Source of the DNA: Planctomycetota bacterium
GTDB taxonomy: Bacteria > Planctomycetota > Planctomycetia > Pirellulales > UBA1268
Reading direction: 5' to 3'
NCBI GenBank assembly: GCA_016872555.1
Contig: VGZO01000023.1
Coordinates: 1 to 63,183, forward strand
DNA: 63,183 bases
Part shown: in pieces, positions 1-8,350 of the stretch
How the letters are laid out: each line of letters starts with the position of its first letter
How positions within the stretch are numbered: the stretch's first letter is position 1
The notes under the pieces: generated by a model
What the model was told of the DNA's origin: nothing
Databases searched by the model: none
Seen by the model: only the letters and a program-made list of their open reading frames with translations
Position numbers and translations under genes: made by a program

Positions 1-249
1 CTCGTGTGGCGCATCGTGACGAGCATGGCCGTGCCGTTGCCGCCGCGGGATGCGGCGGCGGCCGACCGTGGGAACCCTTGGCGTTCCCACCGGTCGGCCA
101 AGCGGAACGAGGCCATGGATGGCTCGTGTGGCGCATCGTGACGAGCATGGCCGTGCCGTTGCCGCCGCGGGATGCGGCGGCGGCCGACCGTGGGAACCCT
201 TGGCGTTCCCACCGGTCGGCCAAGCGGAACGAGGCCATGGATGGCTCGT
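1..249. repeat. Two tandem copies of a 122-bp direct repeat
   Basis: Bases 1-122 recur without visible change at 123-244, and 245-249 begins a third copy (ctcgt) before the sequence diverges. The array may extend left of the window. Each unit contains a GC hairpin (GCCGCCGC / GCGGCGGC, 39-59 in copy 1) followed directly by a longer bulged stem (61-98 and 183-220), and ends with GCCATGGATGGC (112-123, 234-245). No convincing gene is encoded here. The array sits 10 bp past the stop codon of the cardiolipin synthase gene, so it lies in its 3' region. Confidence 0.9.
61..98. repeat. Bulged hairpin with CCTTGGC loop (copy 1; copy 2 at 183-220)
   Basis: A 7-bp lower stem (61-67 with 92-98) and an 8-bp upper stem (68-75 with 83-90) are separated by one unpaired C at 91 on the 3' arm. 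The loop is CCTTGGC (76-82). The exact copy in the second tandem unit is at 183-220. A hairpin with the same dimensions, bulge and loop but different stem bases lies at 38734-38771. Whether it acts as RNA (terminator or processing site) or as DNA (a mobile palindromic repeat) cannot be told from the sequence. Confidence 0.75.
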
Positions 250-259
250 TCCGCGCTCT

Positions 260-1774
260 TCACAGATACGGCGCGAACAGCCGGGCGATGCCGTCGCGGA
301 GGCGGATCGGCAGGCTCCGCCCGTCGACCTCGTCGAGCGTCACGCGCCGGCTCCGGGCGATCGTGGCGGCGACGTGGGCGTCGAGGCGGCCGGCGAGCTC
401 GCGGTCGTGGGCCTCGACGTTGAACTCGAAGTTCAGCCGCATGCTGCGCTCGTCCCAGTTGCCGCTGCCGAACATCACCCAGGCGCCGTCGACGATCATC
501 AGCTTGGTGTGGTCGAACGGCGGGGGTGAGAGCCAGACACGGCAGCCGTGGCCGAGCACCTGCCAGAGCAGCGCCGTGCCGGCCCACTGGACGAGCGAGA
601 GGTTGTTCTCACCGGGGATCACGATGTCGACCTCCACGCCGCGCAGCGCCGCCACGTCGAGGCTCCGGCAGATCGTGTCGTCGGGGAGGAAATACGGCGT
701 CATCACACGCACGCTATGCCGCGCCGCCGCCAGTGCCCCGGCGATCACGAGCTTGATCCGGCCGAGGTCGTCGTCGTCGGGGCCGAAGCGGATCCCGCGG
801 GCGAGCACGGTGCCGGCTGGCGCCGTCACCGGATGCCAGGCCGGATCGGCGTCGAGCCGCTCGTCGGCGGCGAACGCCCAATCCTCCACGAACACCTCGA
901 GCAGCTGCGTGACGACCGGGCCGGCGAGGGCGAAGTGCATGTCGCGGACCGGATGGGCCGGCGCACGCGACAGCCGGCAGCCCTCGCGGATGTTGAGGCC
1001 GCCGGTGAAGCCGAGCGATCCGTCGACGACCATGATCTTGCGGTGGTTGCGGAGGTTGGCGTAGGCGAGGAACACCGGGACGCTGGTGGGGAGAAACTCG
1101 CGTGCCGGTACCCCCGCGGCGGCGAGGGCGTCGAGGATCGGCGGGCGCGTGTAGTGCGCGCCGATGCCGTCGACGAGGACGCGCACGGCGACGCCGCGGG
1201 CCACGGCGCGGCCGAGCGCGGCGGCGAACTCGCGCCCCGTGGCGTCGTTGTCGAAGATGTAGGACGAAAGACCGATGCTGCGCGTGGCGCCGTCGATCGC
1301 CGCCAGCATGCTCGGGTAGGCCTCGTCGCCACCGTCGAGCGGCTCGATCCGGTTGCCGTCGAGGAGGCCCTGGCGAGTGATCCGGTCGACGACGTCGACC
1401 AGCGAGCGCAGCCCTTCCCCGTCGCGCCCGACGGCGGCGTCGAGCCGCGCCGGGGTCGCGACCGCAGCCGCGAGGCGGTGCGACACGGCGCGGCGGCCGA
1501 GGCGGAGCTGGAGGGCACGGGAGCGGATGCGGTTGACGCCGAACAACGCGTAGGCGATCGCGCCGACGATCGGCGAGAACCAGATCAGGCCGACCCAGCC
1601 GATCGTGCTCCGCGTGTCGCGCTTGGTGAGGATCGCGTGGACCGAGGTGAACACCGAGATGGCGACGATCGCCACCGCCAGCACGTGCGGCCACAGCGCC
1701 CGCCACACGCCCCAGGCGTGCACGAGCGCCTCGACCGTCCCGTTGGCCCCCGCGGCAGCTCCGTCAGCCCCCAT
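260..1774 (-). CDS. cls: Cardiolipin synthase / phospholipase D family protein
   Basis: A 504-residue membrane enzyme that would condense two phosphatidylglycerols, or PG with another phospholipid, to cardiolipin. It shows two N-terminal membrane segments (about residues 28-48 and 58-80) of the PLDc_N type and then two phospholipase D HKD motifs: HRKIMVVD (H244, K246, D251) and HTKLMIVD (H422, K424, D429), each followed by the usual G-[GS]-x-N. The length is normal for bacterial Cls. The ATG at 1774 lies inside the 3' end of the upstream oxidoreductase gene (11-bp overlap), which suggests translational coupling. PLD family members with other phosphatidyl-transfer activities cannot be excluded, but the two membrane segments favour Cls. 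Confidence 0.9.
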   Translation of the reverse strand: MGADGAAAGANGTVEALVHAWGVWRALWPHVLAVAIVAISVFTSVHAILTKRDTRSTIGWVGLIWFSPIVGAIAYALFGVNRIRSRALQLRLGRRAVSHRLAAAVATPARLDAAVGRDGEGLRSLVDVVDRITRQGLLDGNRIEPLDGGDEAYPSMLAAIDGATRSIGLSSYIFDNDATGREFAAALGRAVARGVAVRVLVDGIGAHYTRPPILDALAAAGVPAREFLPTSVPVFLAYANLRNHRKIMVVDGSLGFTGGLNIREGCRLSRAPAHPVRDMHFALAGPVVTQLLEVFVEDWAFAADERLDADPAWHPVTAPAGTVLARGIRFGPDDDDLGRIKLVIAGALAAARHSVRVMTPYFLPDDTICRSLDVAALRGVEVDIVIPGENNLSLVQWAGTALLWQVLGHGCRVWLSPPPFDHTKLMIVDGAWVMFGSGNWDERSMRLNFEFNVEAHDRELAGRLDAHVAATIARSRRVTLDEVDGRSLPIRLRDGIARLFAPYL

Positions 1775-3203
1775 GGCCGGCCTTGATCGCCGCCAGCGCC
1801 GCGCGGTCGGGCTCGAGCGCCTTGTAGAACGGATCGAGGGGAAAGCAGCCGCTCCGCAGGCCGTTCCGCGGCGCCGAAGTGCAATCGCTGAACGTGCGGC
1901 AGACGCGCCCCCGTGCCGGTGCCCGGCCGGCGAGGACGTCGGCGGGAAACTCAGGGCAGGAAAGCACCATCCGCCCGAGGCCGACGAGGTCGGCCCACCC
2001 GCGGCGCACGACCGCCTGAGCGGCGTGCGGCAGGTATTCCTGGAGGTAGGTGTAGCCGGAGCCGACGAGCGTCATCGTCGGCACCGCGGCTTTCACGCGC
2101 GCCGTGGCCTCGATCTGCCGCCAGACGCCGACCAGCGGATCCTCCGGCGGCGGATAGCCGTCGGACGGGGGAAACGCCGCCGGTCGGAGGAGGTGGGGCG
2201 TGGCGTAGGGATTGCCGGCCGAGCAGTTGACCGCGACGACGCCGGCCCGCGCGAGCAAGCGCACCAGTTCGATCGGCTCGGCGAGATCGGGCCGCGTAGG
2301 GTCGGCCGGGTCGACGCCGAACCCGCAGTCGTACGGCTCGGAACCGGTCGGGCAGGGCGCGCCGTGGTCGCCGGCGCGGTGCCAGGGGACGGTGTCGAAC
2401 AGCGACAGGCGGACGCCGACGAGCAGGCCGGGGCAGGCGGCGCGGATCCGGCCGACAAGCTCGAGCAGCAGCCGCGACCGCCCGGCGAGATCGCCGCCGA
2501 ACCGGCCCGGGCGGCGCCGGGCGCCGAGGAACTCGTGGACGAGGTAGCCATGGCAGGCCTTGACGTCGACCATGTCGAAGCCGGCCTCCGCGGCGAGCCG
2601 CGCCGCGGCGACGTAGCGGTCGACGAGCCGCTCGACCCCGTCGTCGTCGAGCACGGGAAGCGACGGATCGACGCCGTGGCGCTCGTCGAGGAGCGGATGG
2701 TGGCCGGCGATCACTGGCCGCCGCGGGCCGGGGCCGGGGCGCGAGAAGCGCCCCGAATGGGTCAGCTGGAGGGCGACGACGAGATCGCCGTCGTCGCCGT
2801 GGGCGGCGCGGTGGCTCGCGCGGAGCGTGTCGAGGAGGAGCCGCAGGCCGTCGGCGCCGCAGGCGGGGGCGACGAGCTGGTTGGGATTGGCGCGCCCCTC
2901 GTGGACGACCGCCACGGCCTCGCCCCCCCACACGAGCTTGGCGCCGCTAACGCCGAAGTGGCCCCAGCGGCGGAGGAGGATCGCGGTCGGCCGGCCGTCG
3001 GCGGTGGCGTCCCAGCCCTCCATCGGATGGATGCACCACCGGTTGCCGACCGTGCGCCCGCCGATCGCTCGGGGCGCGGCCAACGGCGAACCAGCCGCGG
3101 CCGACAGCGGCTCATCGTCGAACGGGATCGGGGCACCGAGGGCGGCGCAGTGTTCGCGCAGTGCGGCGACCGCGTGGAACCGTGCGATCCGGGGAAAGGC
3201 CAT
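1764..3203 (-). CDS. NADH:flavin oxidoreductase (Old Yellow Enzyme family)
   Basis: A 479-residue TIM-barrel flavoenzyme. Visible family features are the HSGRFSRP segment (the H-S-G-R flavin loop), a KACHGYLVHEFL segment matching the substrate-binding H-x-x-Y/H-x-L-x-x-F/L-L-S-P region of OYEs, and a C-terminal GLGRMVLSCPEFP segment matching the FMN phosphate site. A Cys-rich tail (C-R-T-F-S-D-C) is reminiscent of the longer 2,4-dienoyl-CoA reductase-like branch, but no complete 4Fe-4S motif or NAD domain follows. The start is set at the ATG at 3203; the reading frame is open further upstream, but that extension looks non-coding. It is divergent from the DapA-like gene and overlaps cls. The substrate is unknown. 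Confidence 0.8.
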   Translation of the reverse strand: MAFPRIARFHAVAALREHCAALGAPIPFDDEPLSAAAGSPLAAPRAIGGRTVGNRWCIHPMEGWDATADGRPTAILLRRWGHFGVSGAKLVWGGEAVAVVHEGRANPNQLVAPACGADGLRLLLDTLRASHRAAHGDDGDLVVALQLTHSGRFSRPGPGPRRPVIAGHHPLLDERHGVDPSLPVLDDDGVERLVDRYVAAARLAAEAGFDMVDVKACHGYLVHEFLGARRRPGRFGGDLAGRSRLLLELVGRIRAACPGLLVGVRLSLFDTVPWHRAGDHGAPCPTGSEPYDCGFGVDPADPTRPDLAEPIELVRLLARAGVVAVNCSAGNPYATPHLLRPAAFPPSDGYPPPEDPLVGVWRQIEATARVKAAVPTMTLVGSGYTYLQEYLPHAAQAVVRRGWADLVGLGRMVLSCPEFPADVLAGRAPARGRVCRTFSDCTSAPRNGLRSGCFPLDPFYKALEPDRAALAAIKAGHGG

Positions 3204-3273
3204 GGAACGATTCCGTGGGGGGAGCGCATGATACCCGCCGCCCCGCCCCGCCGGTCCCGGAGCCCCCGCCGAC

Positions 3274-4260
3274 GTGACACCGTCCATCACCCCGGCAGTG
3301 CAACCCGACCGACTGGCGATGGTGCGCCCGCGGCGCGTGATCAGCGGGATCTCCGCGATCCTCCTGCCGTGCACCGCGTCGGGGGCGATCGACTGGGACG
3401 GCTTCGCCTCCCATGTCGCGCGGACCGCTGCGGCGGGGATCGTGCCCGCGGTCAACATGGACACGGGCTACGTCCAGCTCCTCGACGACGCCACCCGGCG
3501 TCGCGTGCTCGAGGTGGCGCGGGGTGTGCTCGGCCCGGCGCGCGACGGCGATCTCGTCGCCGGATGCTGTGTCGTCGATCGCCCGGGCGACCCGTTCGCA
3601 GAGCACCTCCATCTCGGGGAGGCCGAGCCGGTCGTCGCCGCCGGTGCGACGCCGGTGCTATTTCCCTCGTTCGGCCTCAACGCCGGCGACGAAGCCGACG
3701 TGATCGCACGGCTGGGGCGGCTCGCCCCGCGGCTGCCCGAGTTCATCGGCTTCGAACTGGCGGCGGCGTTCGTCCCCTGCGGCCGGATCCTGTCGCTCGC
3801 GGGCTACGGCGAGCTGATGGCGATCCCGAACTGCCTCGGCGCCAAGCATTCGTCGCTGTCACGGCGGCTCGAATGGGAGCGCCTCGCCCTCCGCGACCGG
3901 ACGCGCGCCGGGTTTCGGGTGTTCACCGGCAACGACCTGGCGATCGACATGGTCCGCTACGGCAGCGATTGGCTGCTCGGGTTGTCGACCGCCTGGCCAG
4001 AGGCGTTCGCGCGGCGCGACCGCTGGTGGGCCGAGGGTGATTCCCGGTTCGACGAGCTCGACGACGCGCTCCAAACGCTCGGCGACTTCGCCTTCCGCCG
4101 TCCCGTGCCCGCCTACAAGCACTCGATGGCGCAGGTCCTCCATCTGCGTGGGCTGGTCTCGTCCGACGAGCCGTTTCCCGGCAGCCCGCGCCGGCCGGCG
4201 AGCGACCGGGAGATCCTGGCGACGATCATCGAGCGGATCGAGGCCGCGCTCGAGGCGTGA
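3274..4260 (+). CDS. DapA-family aldolase/lyase (dihydrodipicolinate synthase-like)
   Basis: A 328-residue protein of the class I (Schiff-base) DapA/NAL superfamily. The likely Schiff-base lysine is K191 in CLGAKHSSLS, and the N-terminal GISAILLPCTASGAIDW segment matches the family's first strand (V-x-T-P-F/L). The usual catalytic tyrosine segment (P-Y-Y) is not obvious: the equivalent stretch reads FPSFGLN. It is therefore more likely a paralogue acting on another 2-oxo acid than the lysine-pathway enzyme. GTG at 3274 is used as the start, with an in-frame ATG at 3319 as the alternative. It is divergent from the flavin oxidoreductase, with 70 bp between the two starts. Confidence 0.75.
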   Translation: MTPSITPAVQPDRLAMVRPRRVISGISAILLPCTASGAIDWDGFASHVARTAAAGIVPAVNMDTGYVQLLDDATRRRVLEVARGVLGPARDGDLVAGCCVVDRPGDPFAEHLHLGEAEPVVAAGATPVLFPSFGLNAGDEADVIARLGRLAPRLPEFIGFELAAAFVPCGRILSLAGYGELMAIPNCLGAKHSSLSRRLEWERLALRDRTRAGFRVFTGNDLAIDMVRYGSDWLLGLSTAWPEAFARRDRWWAEGDSRFDELDDALQTLGDFAFRRPVPAYKHSMAQVLHLRGLVSSDEPFPGSPRRPASDREILATIIERIEAALEA

Positions 4261-4302
4261 CGGCGATCGGGACCGTGGTGTGGTCGATCCGCCGCGCCGG
4301 GG

Positions 4303-5208
4303 TCAAAACACGTTGGGCACGAAGGCCCCGCCGCGGCAGCGGACGAGGTGGCCGAGCGCCGCGATCTGGCCGGTCGTCTCGAGGGCGTCGCGGTAGACCG
4401 GGTCGTGGAACCCCTCGATGTCGATGCTCCCGCGCCACCCGGCCATCCGCAGCGTGCCGATCAGATCGGTCCAGTTGGTGTCACCGAACCCTGGCGTGCG
4501 GTGGTGGACGTACTGCACGCCGCCGCGGATCCCGTGGGTCCGGATCACGTCCCAGAGGATCGTGGCGTCCTTGCCATGGACGTGCCAGATCCGATGGGCC
4601 CAGCGGCGCAGCTGGGGGAGCGGATCGACGAGGCTCACGAGCTGGTGGCACGGCTCCCACTCGAGGCCGAGCACCGGGCTGTCGACGGCGGCGAACATTG
4701 CCTCCCAGGCCTGCGGGGCGTGGGCGATATTCCAGTCGCCGCTGTCCCACGTGCCGCGCTTGTCGCAGTTCTCGAAGGCGATGCGCACGCCGTGGTCCTC
4801 GGCGCGCTTGGCCAGCGCCCCGAACACGCGTGCGAACGGCCCGTAGCTCTCCGGCACCGGGCGGCCCGTGATCCGCCCCGCGAAGCCGGTGACGAGGTCG
4901 CAGCCGAACAGATGGGCCGCGTCGATGAGCCGCTCCCAGTCGGTGACCGTCTCGGGGCTGGTGAGCGGATTGCCGTAGACGCCGATGCAGCTCACGCGGC
5001 GCGGCACGTCGTGGGGCCCGACCGGCCAAGCCTCGACGACGCGGCGGACGCGCTCGGCGAGCCCCGCCAGGTCAGCGTCGCCGACCGACCGGCCGAACGC
5101 GATCTGAAACGTCTCGAACCCGTGCGGCAGGAGTTGGCCGATCACCTCGGCGCTGCGCTCGTGGGCCGGCACGAGCGTGCCGATGCGGATGTCGTCGTGG
5201 GCGTTCAT
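4303..5208 (-). CDS. Sugar phosphate isomerase/epimerase family TIM barrel
   Basis: A 301-residue AP-endonuclease-2/xylose-isomerase-like TIM barrel. Supporting features are the starting strand IRIGTLVP, the metal-binding segments IAFENCDK, LGLEWEPCHQL and IWHVHGKDA, and the C-terminal GSIDIEGFHDP. The pattern E...D/H...H..D...E at successive strand ends is that of a divalent-metal isomerase/epimerase. The start is at ATG 5208 (MNAHDDIR); an in-frame ATG 13 codons upstream adds only Arg/Pro-rich sequence. It is convergent with the DapA-like gene (42 bp between stops). These proteins are abundant in planctomycetes, and the sugar substrate cannot be assigned. Confidence 0.8.
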   Translation of the reverse strand: MNAHDDIRIGTLVPAHERSAEVIGQLLPHGFETFQIAFGRSVGDADLAGLAERVRRVVEAWPVGPHDVPRRVSCIGVYGNPLTSPETVTDWERLIDAAHLFGCDLVTGFAGRITGRPVPESYGPFARVFGALAKRAEDHGVRIAFENCDKRGTWDSGDWNIAHAPQAWEAMFAAVDSPVLGLEWEPCHQLVSLVDPLPQLRRWAHRIWHVHGKDATILWDVIRTHGIRGGVQYVHHRTPGFGDTNWTDLIGTLRMAGWRGSIDIEGFHDPVYRDALETTGQIAALGHLVRCRGGAFVPNVF

Positions 5209-5324
5209 CCGCCCGATCGTACCGCGCGGGACGGGCCCACGCGGCATGATCAGGTAGGGTTCAGGCGATCGTTACGAGCGGCCCATGGCCCAGGGTAGGT
5301 CGCGGTATGCGGCCGACACGACCC

Positions 5325-5345
5325 GGGAAACGCTCGGCGTTTTCC
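5325..5345. terminator. Possible terminator hairpin downstream of the pseudopilin gene
   Basis: GGGAAACGC (5325-5333) pairs with GCGTTTTCC (5337-5345) across a TCG loop with one mismatch. It lies 60 bp past the stop codon of the minus-strand DUF1559 gene. There is no clear U-tract on that strand, so rho-independent termination is only a possibility. Confidence 0.3.
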
Positions 5346-5405
5346 GCGGTTGCCAGAGTGGACACCGGCCTCAGAGGGCTTTGGCCGAGGGCAGCTCGCG
5401 CAGGC

Positions 5406-6452
5406 TCAATCGACGTTCGCGTTCTCGCCGAGCTGGGCCGAGATCAACGCCGCGATGACCGTGATGTCGGTCATGTCGGCGAAAAACGTCACGCGGCCGT
5501 CGCAAAACACCGCCATCGCCCCGCCGGGGTGGAACGAATAGATCTCGTTGCTCGAGTTGACGTTCATCGCTGCCGGACCGAGCGACGTCACACCATCGGT
5601 CGTAAAGCCGTCGACCCAGAACTCCGAGTCGGGATCGGCCCAACCGGCACCGCTGGCACGCGAGCCGTTGATCTTCGTCCGTCCGCGGTACAGGAACGGG
5701 CGCCCCGCGTCTTCGACCCAGGCCATCGTCTTGGACGTGCCGTCGGTGATCGTCGCGATCGTGCTCTTGGCGCGGCTGTTGAAGAACGGCGGGCTCATCC
5801 CCGTGGTGAACGACGAGATCGTGCTGATCGGAAGGATCGCTCCGGTGTACTGGGCCCTGTCGGTCGCCGGGTCGGACGAGTTGTAGCCAGGGATCGGTGG
5901 GATGAGGTTGTACGGGGCGAGGCCGAGTCTGCCGTTCACGCCGTTGGCGAGCGAGTAGTCGAGCGGCGCCGCCAGCCATCGCGGGGCGGCGGTGCTGTTG
6001 GGGGCGTTGCCGGTGTCGAGCCGAGGGGAATCGGGCGTCGACGGGCAAATGAAGCTCGAGATCTGGGTGGCGATCACGGCCGCGTTGGCCGAGCCGCTCC
6101 AGGTGGTCTTGAGGTCATAGCGGTTGTAGAGGTTCGACTCCTCGATATAGGGCAGGATAAACAACCCTGGACCGTGCTGGATCGCTCCGCTGGCAGGCGC
6201 TGGGATGTTGAATTCGACGACCGGATAGCCCGGCGCCGCGTCCACTCGCGCCGGCGGGAAGAACTTCCGTGCGCTCTCGAAGTTGTGGAGGGCCAGGCCG
6301 ATCTGCTTGAGGTTGTTGGAGCAGGCCGAGCGCCGGGCGGCCTCGCGGGCCGCCTGGACGGCGGGAAGGAGCAAGCCGACGAGCGTGCCGATGATGGCGA
6401 TTACCACCAGCAGTTCGACGAGGGTGAAGCCGCGTTGCGCGGGGCGTTGCAT
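5406..6452 (-). CDS. DUF1559 pseudopilin-like protein (prepilin N-terminus)
   Basis: A 348-residue protein of the DUF1559 family, greatly expanded in planctomycetes. It has a short basic leader, a prepilin peptidase site (RG|FTLVELL, cleavage after G8, E13 being the pilin Glu) and a 20-residue hydrophobic helix, followed by the conserved [20 protein letters not shown] segment. The C-terminal [18 protein letters not shown] is the H-x9-DG signature. It is expected to be processed by a prepilin peptidase and exported by a type II secretion/type IV pilus-like machine; its role in the envelope is unknown. A small lipoprotein gene lies 54 bp upstream on the same strand, so the two may be one transcript. 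Confidence 0.92.
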   Translation of the reverse strand: MQRPAQRGFTLVELLVVIAIIGTLVGLLLPAVQAAREAARRSACSNNLKQIGLALHNFESARKFFPPARVDAAPGYPVVEFNIPAPASGAIQHGPGLFILPYIEESNLYNRYDLKTTWSGSANAAVIATQISSFICPSTPDSPRLDTGNAPNSTAAPRWLAAPLDYSLANGVNGRLGLAPYNLIPPIPGYNSSDPATDRAQYTGAILPISTISSFTTGMSPPFFNSRAKSTIATITDGTSKTMAWVEDAGRPFLYRGRTKINGSRASGAGWADPDSEFWVDGFTTDGVTSLGPAAMNVNSSNEIYSFHPGGAMAVFCDGRVTFFADMTDITVIAALISAQLGENANVD

Positions 6453-6506
6453 GGTCGGTCTCCAGGGCTGGTCAGGATGAGAATCGAATGAAAAATACGG
6501 GCGCTG

Positions 6507-6971
6507 TCAGGGCACGAGACGGATCGGCGGAAGATCGGTCTTTTTTCGCTCCACTGTCACGCGGATGCCGCTGGTCGAAGGGTCCGCATACTTCAGCGGG
6601 ATCACCGTCGCCCCCTTGATACGGCGCGGTTGGTCATCCCCCTCGTCCGACGTCGGGTGGACCATCGCGACGCCGACGCTGTACTCCCCGGCAGGCGCCC
6701 CGTCGGCGGAGGTGTAGGTGCGGACGGAGAACCGGCCCTCGGCGTCGGTGAACGCCTGCGGCAGTTCCTTCCACTTGAAATTCGTCTTGTCGATGGCGTG
6801 GAACACGACCGTCGCTCCCACCAGCGGCTTTCCGTCGTACTCGATCGAGCCGGTCACCGGCCACGTCGGCTGCTGATTCGGCTTCGAGCAGCCGGAAACG
6901 ACCGTGGCGACAACGACGATCGTGACCCACAAAGGCATCGCCGACAGGAAAGATCGGAACTGGTCGGTCAT
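6507..6971 (-). CDS. Small lipoprotein with transthyretin-like (carboxypeptidase-regulatory) fold
   Basis: A 154-residue exported protein. The hydrophobic signal (PLWVTIVVVATVVSG) ends in a lipobox, V-S-G-C. The mature part opens with WPVTGSIEYDGKPLVGATVVF, the pattern of planctomycete carboxypeptidase-regulatory-like lipoproteins (a beta sandwich with G-x-V-x-Y/F-D-G-K-P-L). The segment AFTDAEGRFSV and the final strand fit the same fold. Such genes commonly sit beside DUF1559 pseudopilin genes, as here (54 bp upstream, same strand). The start is at ATG 6971; a second ATG (MPLWV) is also possible. No enzymatic function is visible. Confidence 0.8.
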   Translation of the reverse strand: MTDQFRSFLSAMPLWVTIVVVATVVSGCSKPNQQPTWPVTGSIEYDGKPLVGATVVFHAIDKTNFKWKELPQAFTDAEGRFSVRTYTSADGAPAGEYSVGVAMVHPTSDEGDDQPRRIKGATVIPLKYADPSTSGIRVTVERKKTDLPPIRLVP

Positions 6972-7166
6972 GGGAAAGCACGCTCCGCTGGAAAACCACA
7001 ACGTTCTACCCGCAAGGGATTTGGGGGCGATGAGCCGATCGCGAGGAATCGGTGAGGAATCGACGGCCGAGCGAATCGGTCTGGAGACGACCTGTTCCTG
7101 GGGTTGGGGCACGATGAGAGGTATCCTCGCGAGGATGTCGTCGCCCACGCCGCGGATCCTCCACCG

Positions 7167-7607
7167 ATGAACAAAGCCTTTTGTCGCGAGCCCGACTCCG
7201 GCCCGCCGCGCTGCCCCGGCTGCGGCGCCGAGGGGACCCCCGTCACCCCCGAGGCCGTCGCGGCGCACGTCACCGGCGGCGCGGCGGCGACGCTCGCCGA
7301 GCCGGTGTCGTGCTGCATCACCGAGTCGTGCTCGGTCGCCTACTTCGACCTCTTCGAGCGCTCGATCCCGCTCGCCGACGCCCACGGCTTCTTCTGGCCA
7401 AAGGACCCCGCCGGGCCGCTGTGCGCCTGCCATGGGCTGACCTGCGACGACGTCGATGCCGACGTCGCCGAGGGAAAGCCGTCGCGCGTCCGCGCGGTCG
7501 TCGAGAAGGCGGGGGCGGGGGGCGCCGAGTGTGCCGCCAAGAGCGCCGATGGCCAGAGCTGCCTGGCGCGGGTCCAGCGGGAATACATCCGGCGGCGCGG
7601 CGGGTGA
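7167..7607 (+). CDS. Cys-rich CopZ-N-like metalloprotein ([2Fe-2S]/Zn)
   Basis: A 146-residue protein with an N-terminal CPGC, then C-C-I-T-E-S-C-S-V-A-Y-F, then C-A-C-H-G-L-T and a distal Cys pair. This order (CPxC, CxxxxCxVxYF, Bfd-like CxCxxxT, late Cys) resembles the N-terminal domain of the Archaeoglobus copper chaperone CopZ, which holds a zinc and a [2Fe-2S] cluster. Known CopZ adds a C-terminal heavy-metal-associated domain; here there is none and no copper ATPase nearby. The last Cys pattern is looser than in Bfd (single Cys residues rather than a clear CxxC), so cluster binding is inferred. The start is at ATG 7167. The stop is one base before the next gene, so the two are probably cotranslated. 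Confidence 0.65.
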   Translation: MNKAFCREPDSGPPRCPGCGAEGTPVTPEAVAAHVTGGAAATLAEPVSCCITESCSVAYFDLFERSIPLADAHGFFWPKDPAGPLCACHGLTCDDVDADVAEGKPSRVRAVVEKAGAGGAECAAKSADGQSCLARVQREYIRRRGG

Positions 7608-7608
7608 G

Positions 7609-8316
7609 ATGCGGCTGTTCTCTTGGAACATCCACAAGGGTATCGGCGGCCGCGACCGGCGCTACTCCCTGGACCGGATCGTCGCCGCGATCGAGGCGGA
7701 GAACCCCGACATCGTCTGCCTCCAGGAGGTCGACCGGCTCGTCCGCCGCAGCGGCCACGACGACCAGCCGCGCCTCCTCGCCGCCACGCTCCACGGCCAC
7801 GCCGTCTACCAGGCCAACGTCGCCGTCGGAACGGGGGGCTACGGCAATCTCGTCCTCTCGCGCTGGCCGGTCGCCAGCCGCCACCGGCTGTCGCTGCGCC
7901 AGGGAACGCGCAAGCCGCGCGGTGCCCAGCTCGTCGTACTCGACACGCCCGAAGGGGCCCTGCACGTCGTCCACACCCACCTCGGCCTCGCCGAGCGGGA
8001 GCGGCAGTGGCAGGTGCAGCGCCTCGTCGGCCACGCGCTGTTCCGCTCGGCGGCTGAGCTCCCCACGCTGCTCGTCGGCGATTTCAACGACTGGCGCGAC
8101 CGGCTCGCCGGCGGTCTGGCGGAGCACGGCTTCCGGCAGGTGACGGCGCCGGCGAGCCGGTTCCGCAGCTTCCCGGCGTGGCTCGCGCTCGGCAGCCTCG
8201 ACAAGGCATTCGTGCGCGGCGCGGTGGAGATCCGGCAGGCCCGGATCGTGCGCACGGCGCTGACGCGCGAGGCGAGCGACCACCTGCCGCTGGTGGTCGA
8301 TTTCCACATTCGGTGA
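7609..8316 (+). CDS. Endonuclease/exonuclease/phosphatase (EEP) family protein
   Basis: A 235-residue EEP-fold hydrolase. The motifs are in order: SWNIHKG (Asn metal/active site), CLQEVDR (Glu metal ligand), HTHLGL, LVGDFNDW (the D-x-N catalytic pair) and C-terminal SDHLPLVVDF (the catalytic D-H). The set is complete, so it should be an active Mg-dependent phosphodiesterase or phosphatase; DNA, phospholipid and nucleotide substrates are all possible. It has no signal peptide. It starts one base after the stop of the CopZ-N-like gene. Confidence 0.88.
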   Translation: MRLFSWNIHKGIGGRDRRYSLDRIVAAIEAENPDIVCLQEVDRLVRRSGHDDQPRLLAATLHGHAVYQANVAVGTGGYGNLVLSRWPVASRHRLSLRQGTRKPRGAQLVVLDTPEGALHVVHTHLGLAERERQWQVQRLVGHALFRSAAELPTLLVGDFNDWRDRLAGGLAEHGFRQVTAPASRFRSFPAWLALGSLDKAFVRGAVEIRQARIVRTALTREASDHLPLVVDFHIR

Positions 8317-8350
8317 GAGTCATCCGTCGGCGGGGCGGGTGCCGCCCGTC

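Noticed and set aside
5281-5400. Possible tRNA in the gap before the pseudopilin gene
   Set aside because: No cloverleaf, T-loop GTTCGA or CCA-end pattern can be built.
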